Source of the DNA: Ohtaekwangia sp036568665
GTDB taxonomy: Bacteria > Bacteroidota > Bacteroidia > Cytophagales > Cyclobacteriaceae
Direction of reading: 5' to 3'
NCBI RefSeq assembly: GCF_036568665.1
Contig: NZ_DATCSD010000451.1
Location: 1-10,056, forward strand
Length of the DNA stretch: 10,056 bases
The notes under the pieces are model-generated. The model was given only the letters and a program-made list of their open reading frames with translations. It did not search any database and was not told the DNA's origin. Below, piece by piece: positions 7,420 to 10,056 of this stretch (positions are counted from its first letter, which is position 1; each line of letters starts with the position of its first letter). Position numbers and translations under genes: made by a program.

Positions 7420-7554
7420 CCCATGTCGATTCAACGGTATTTTTCGTTTCTGGCAGAATCCTTACGCGAACCAAGAATCTTTCAGGAAATTAAATTTTGA
7501 AGGAGAAACAGAAAGTCGAAATTAATGGTTTAGAGAATTATACCTTAATATGCT

Positions 7555-8652
7555 ATGCTCGGATACAGATTCTCACAATACACACCTCCACAAGACCAGG
7601 CCAAGAGTGATTTTGATAAGCTGCTGAAGATTTTCATGCAGCTTGTATTGATCACCTCCGGAAATGTTTCGGAGGCGCTACAGTGGTTAACGGAGGTAGA
7701 TCGCCAGTATAACCTTACCAATGGCCAGTATGGCATTGGCGATTTTATAGAAGATTTAAAGCGTGATGGCTACATCACAGACGAAGGACCAAAAGGTGAA
7801 TTTAAACTGAAAGCCAAGAGCGAACAAAACTTACGGCAATCGGCCCTGGAAGAAATTTTTGGCAAGCTTAAAAAAACAAAACAAGGCGAACACAATACAT
7901 CGCACAGCGGCCGTGGCGATGAACAAACGACAGAACGAAGAGATTACGAGTTCGGGGATACACTCGAACAGATCTCGGTAACCGATTCGCTGCGCAATGC
8001 ACAGATCAATCACGGTCTTGATAATTTCTTCATGACCGAAGAAGACCTGGAAGTGATGGAGAGTGAGTATAAAACGCAGACCTCCACAGTTCTCATGATC
8101 GACATCTCGCACTCCATGATACTATACGGAGAAGACCGCATCACCCCCGCCAAGAAAGTAGCAATGGCATTGGCCGAACTCATCACTAAGAAATATCCGA
8201 AAGATACATTGGATGTATTGGTGTTTGGCGATGATGCATGGCAGATCGAGATCAAAGACCTTCCGTATTTGCAGGTTGGTCCGTATCACACCAACACAGT
8301 TGCAGGTTTGGAACTCGCCATGGATATTTTGCGCAGACGCAAGAATGCCAACAAGCAGATCTTTATGATTACCGATGGCAAACCCACCTGCATCAAACAA
8401 GGCATCAAATACTATAAAAATGCTTTCGGCCTCGACCAAAAAATTTTGAGTACTACCCTAAATCTGGCAGGACAATTACGGAAACTAAAAATTCCGGTAA
8501 CTACTTTTATGATTGCCACCGACCCGTACCTGAAGTCGTTTGTGCGTGATTTTACAAAGGCCAACAATGGCAATGCTTACTATAGCAGCCTGGAAGGATT
8601 AGGCAACCTCGTGTTTGAAGACTTCAAGCGCAACAGAACAAAGAACTTATAA
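7555..8652 (+). CDS. VWA-domain protein, partner of the downstream AAA+ ATPase
   Basis: The 365-residue product has no signal peptide or membrane segment and should be cytoplasmic. Residues 1 to about 105 form a mostly helical N-terminal region. Residues about 106-135 are a polar, probably disordered linker. Residues about 175-358 form a von Willebrand factor A domain. Its metal-ion-dependent adhesion site is intact: DxSxS at D183, S185 and S187, a threonine at T248 in the HTNT segment, and D274 in the TDG motif. In MoxR/ChlI-type systems such VWA proteins pair with an AAA+ ATPase as adaptor or substrate-binding partner, as ChlD or CoxE-like proteins do. That role is inferred here from the ATPase gene 39 bases downstream. 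The ATG at 7555 is the first possible start because an in-frame TAA ends at 7548. No Shine-Dalgarno sequence is present; TACCTTAA at 7541-7548 is only a partial -7 box. Isoleucine codon ATA is rare in this gene (2 of 23), unlike its neighbour. Confidence 0.88.
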   Translation: MLGYRFSQYTPPQDQAKSDFDKLLKIFMQLVLITSGNVSEALQWLTEVDRQYNLTNGQYGIGDFIEDLKRDGYITDEGPKGEFKLKAKSEQNLRQSALEEIFGKLKKTKQGEHNTSHSGRGDEQTTERRDYEFGDTLEQISVTDSLRNAQINHGLDNFFMTEEDLEVMESEYKTQTSTVLMIDISHSMILYGEDRITPAKKVAMALAELITKKYPKDTLDVLVFGDDAWQIEIKDLPYLQVGPYHTNTVAGLELAMDILRRRKNANKQIFMITDGKPTCIKQGIKYYKNAFGLDQKILSTTLNLAGQLRKLKIPVTTFMIATDPYLKSFVRDFTKANNGNAYYSSLEGLGNLVFEDFKRNRTKNL

Positions 8653-8691
8653 TCGGCCGAGCAAACGGCTTTTACATCTTAGACTATATAT

Positions 8692-10056
8692 ATGTATTCT
8701 ACATCCATTAAGACTCTTGGTGAGTTGAAGAAAGCGGGCTATACGGCTCGCTCTATCAAAGAAGAACTTCGCGAAAACCTGATTGCACGGCTCAGCAAAA
8801 AAGAAACTGTATTTGAAGGCATCTGGGGATATGAAGAGACGGTTATACCCGACCTGGAGCGGGCTATACTGGCCGGGCACGATGTAAACTTATTAGGTTT
8901 ACGCGGTCAGGCTAAAACGAGACTCGCCCGACTCATGGTTCATCTGCTCGATGAATATATACCCTATATAGAAGGTTCTGAATTGAATGACGATCCGCTG
9001 GATCCTATCTCACGTTTTGGGCGTGATCTGGTGGCTGAACTTGGCGATGCTACACCTATAGCATGGCTCCATCGCGATGAACGCTATACCGAAAAACTGG
9101 CAACTCCGGATGTATCTATAGCCGACCTGATCGGAGATGTAGATCCGATTAAAGCAGCCACATTAAAATTACCATACTCAGATGAGCGCGTAATTCACTT
9201 CGGATTGATACCACGCTCTAACCGCAGCATTTTTGTTATTAATGAATTGCCCGACCTGCAAGCGCGTATACAGGTAGCGTTGTTTAACATTTTGCAGGAA
9301 GGTGACATACAGATACGCGGCTTTAAAATACGCATGCCCCTGGATATACAGTTTATATTTACGGCAAACCCGGAAGACTATACCAATCGCGGAAGTATAG
9401 TGACTCCTTTGAAAGACCGGATCGATAGCCAGATCATTACACACTATCCGAAAACACTGGATATAGGCAAGCGCATTACCCAACAGGAAGCACGACTAAA
9501 AGATATACAGCGCTCCATTGTATCGGTAAATGAAATTGCCAAAGACCTGATCGAGCAGATCGCGTTTGAAGCACGCAAGAGCGAATATGTAGATGCCAAG
9601 AGTGGTGTATCAGCACGCCTTACTATATCAGCGTATGAAAATCTCGTAGCAGCTGCTGAGCGCAGAAGTATTATCAATCGCGAGAAGAATACAGCGATAC
9701 GCATCAGCGATTTTATAGGAGTTGTTCCTGCTATAACCGGTAAAGTAGAATTAGTATACGAAGGCGAACAGGAAGGCCCGGGTATAGTAGCGCAGAACCT
9801 GATCGGTAAAGCATTGCGTACACAGTTTATAAATTACTTTCCTGATCCGGATAAATTCAGAAAACAGAAAGAGAAGAGCCCATATAAAAAAGTATCCGAC
9901 TGGTTTGGTGAAGGCAACACGGTTGACTTGCTGCACACTATGACACAAGGTGATTTTGAAAAAGCATTAAAGTCAGTGCCGGGTCTTAGCGAACTGGTAA
10001 ATGATTTTCATAAGAATCAGGATGCTGCCACAAAATTATTCCTGATGGAATTTGCC
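8692..10056 (+). CDS. ChlI/MoxR-like AAA+ ATPase (open at the window end)
   Basis: An ATG at 8692 opens 455 uninterrupted codons up to the last base; the stop lies beyond the window. The AAA+ core spans about residues 40-320: Walker A GLRGQAKT at 69-76, Walker B-like IFVINE at 180-185, sensor 1 N226 in TANPED, a probable arginine finger R243 in LKDR, and sensor 2 R309 in GVSARL. The Walker B position normally aspartate is N184 with E185 kept. From memory this NE variant recurs in relatives annotated 'magnesium chelatase', so it may be family-typical. The C-terminal part (about 350-455) is helical and polar. Together with the upstream VWA gene this forms an ATPase/VWA pair like those that insert metals or remodel protein complexes. 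No tetrapyrrole genes are nearby, so magnesium chelation is not supported. Start choice: it follows the VWA stop by 39 bases, with no Shine-Dalgarno. ATA is the commonest isoleucine codon here (22 of 45). Confidence 0.9.
   Translation, partial: MYSTSIKTLGELKKAGYTARSIKEELRENLIARLSKKETVFEGIWGYEETVIPDLERAILAGHDVNLLGLRGQAKTRLARLMVHLLDEYIPYIEGSELNDDPLDPISRFGRDLVAELGDATPIAWLHRDERYTEKLATPDVSIADLIGDVDPIKAATLKLPYSDERVIHFGLIPRSNRSIFVINELPDLQARIQVALFNILQEGDIQIRGFKIRMPLDIQFIFTANPEDYTNRGSIVTPLKDRIDSQIITHYPKTLDIGKRITQQEARLKDIQRSIVSVNEIAKDLIEQIAFEARKSEYVDAKSGVSARLTISAYENLVAAAERRSIINREKNTAIRISDFIGVVPAITGKVELVYEGEQEGPGIVAQNLIGKALRTQFINYFPDPDKFRKQKEKSPYKKVSDWFGEGNTVDLLHTMTQGDFEKALKSVPGLSELVNDFHKNQDAATKLFLMEFA

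Noticed and set aside
7274..7474. 66-codon minus-strand frame overlapping the small lipoprotein gene in another frame
   Set aside because: Its product has no signal or domain, and its start lies upstream of the TATCTTTG box, whereas the overlapping 42-codon frame has a complete lipobox placed just after that box.
7500..7533. AGGAG-like sequence followed by a tiny ATG GTT TAG frame upstream of the VWA gene
   Set aside because: The spacing of about 20 bases is too long for a Shine-Dalgarno start and the frame has two codons; it is most likely chance.
8692..10056. Calling the AAA+ gene a true magnesium chelatase subunit
   Set aside because: The similarity is to the ChlI fold in general; there is no bacteriochlorophyll or cobalamin gene nearby and the organism type does not suggest photosynthesis, so only the broader family name is justified.

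Overview
The window looks like a chromosomal housekeeping segment from a member of the Bacteroidota, probably of the Cytophagales type. This is inferred from gene content and signals: a bacillithiol-type BshA, a secreted GH3/serine-hydrolase fusion, a tiny lipoprotein with an SSC lipobox, a ChlI-like AAA+/VWA pair, near absence of Shine-Dalgarno sequences, and promoter boxes of the TAnnTTTG type. No mobile element, CRISPR array, rRNA or tRNA was seen. No stretch longer than about 170 bases lacks a gene.

Layout. Positions 1-332 (minus) hold the N-terminal part of a rhomboid intramembrane protease, cut by the window edge. It lies 48 bases downstream of mutL (381-2195, minus), so the two are probably co-transcribed. 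A 170-base divergent spacer separates mutL from a plus-strand gene for a 965-residue exported protein with a GH3 glycosidase domain fused to a class C beta-lactamase-like domain (2366-5263). bshA (5331-6482, GTG start) follows after 67 bases and makes the first bacillithiol intermediate. A second promoter-like element precedes a histidine-box membrane hydroxylase (6547-7170). Its transcript and that of a convergent 42-residue lipoprotein gene (7258-7386, minus) share a clear bidirectional hairpin terminator at 7198-7219. The rest is a VWA-domain gene (7555-8652) followed 39 bases later by a ChlI/MoxR-like AAA+ ATPase gene (8692 to the window end, open at the 3' side). These two probably form one ATPase/metal-binding-adaptor unit.

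How they work together. The genes form several small units rather than one pathway: mismatch repair plus membrane proteolysis, cell-envelope hydrolase plus low-molecular-weight thiol synthesis, lipid hydroxylation, and an AAA+/VWA remodelling pair. No clearly undescribed multi-gene system was found. The most notable observations are a GH3 domain that lost its catalytic-dyad histidine and other active-site residues while its fused beta-lactamase domain keeps its own, a MutL whose C-terminal metal-site motifs are degenerate, a 42-residue lipoprotein that is easily missed, and a sharp difference in isoleucine codon use between the two adjacent genes of the VWA/AAA+ pair.
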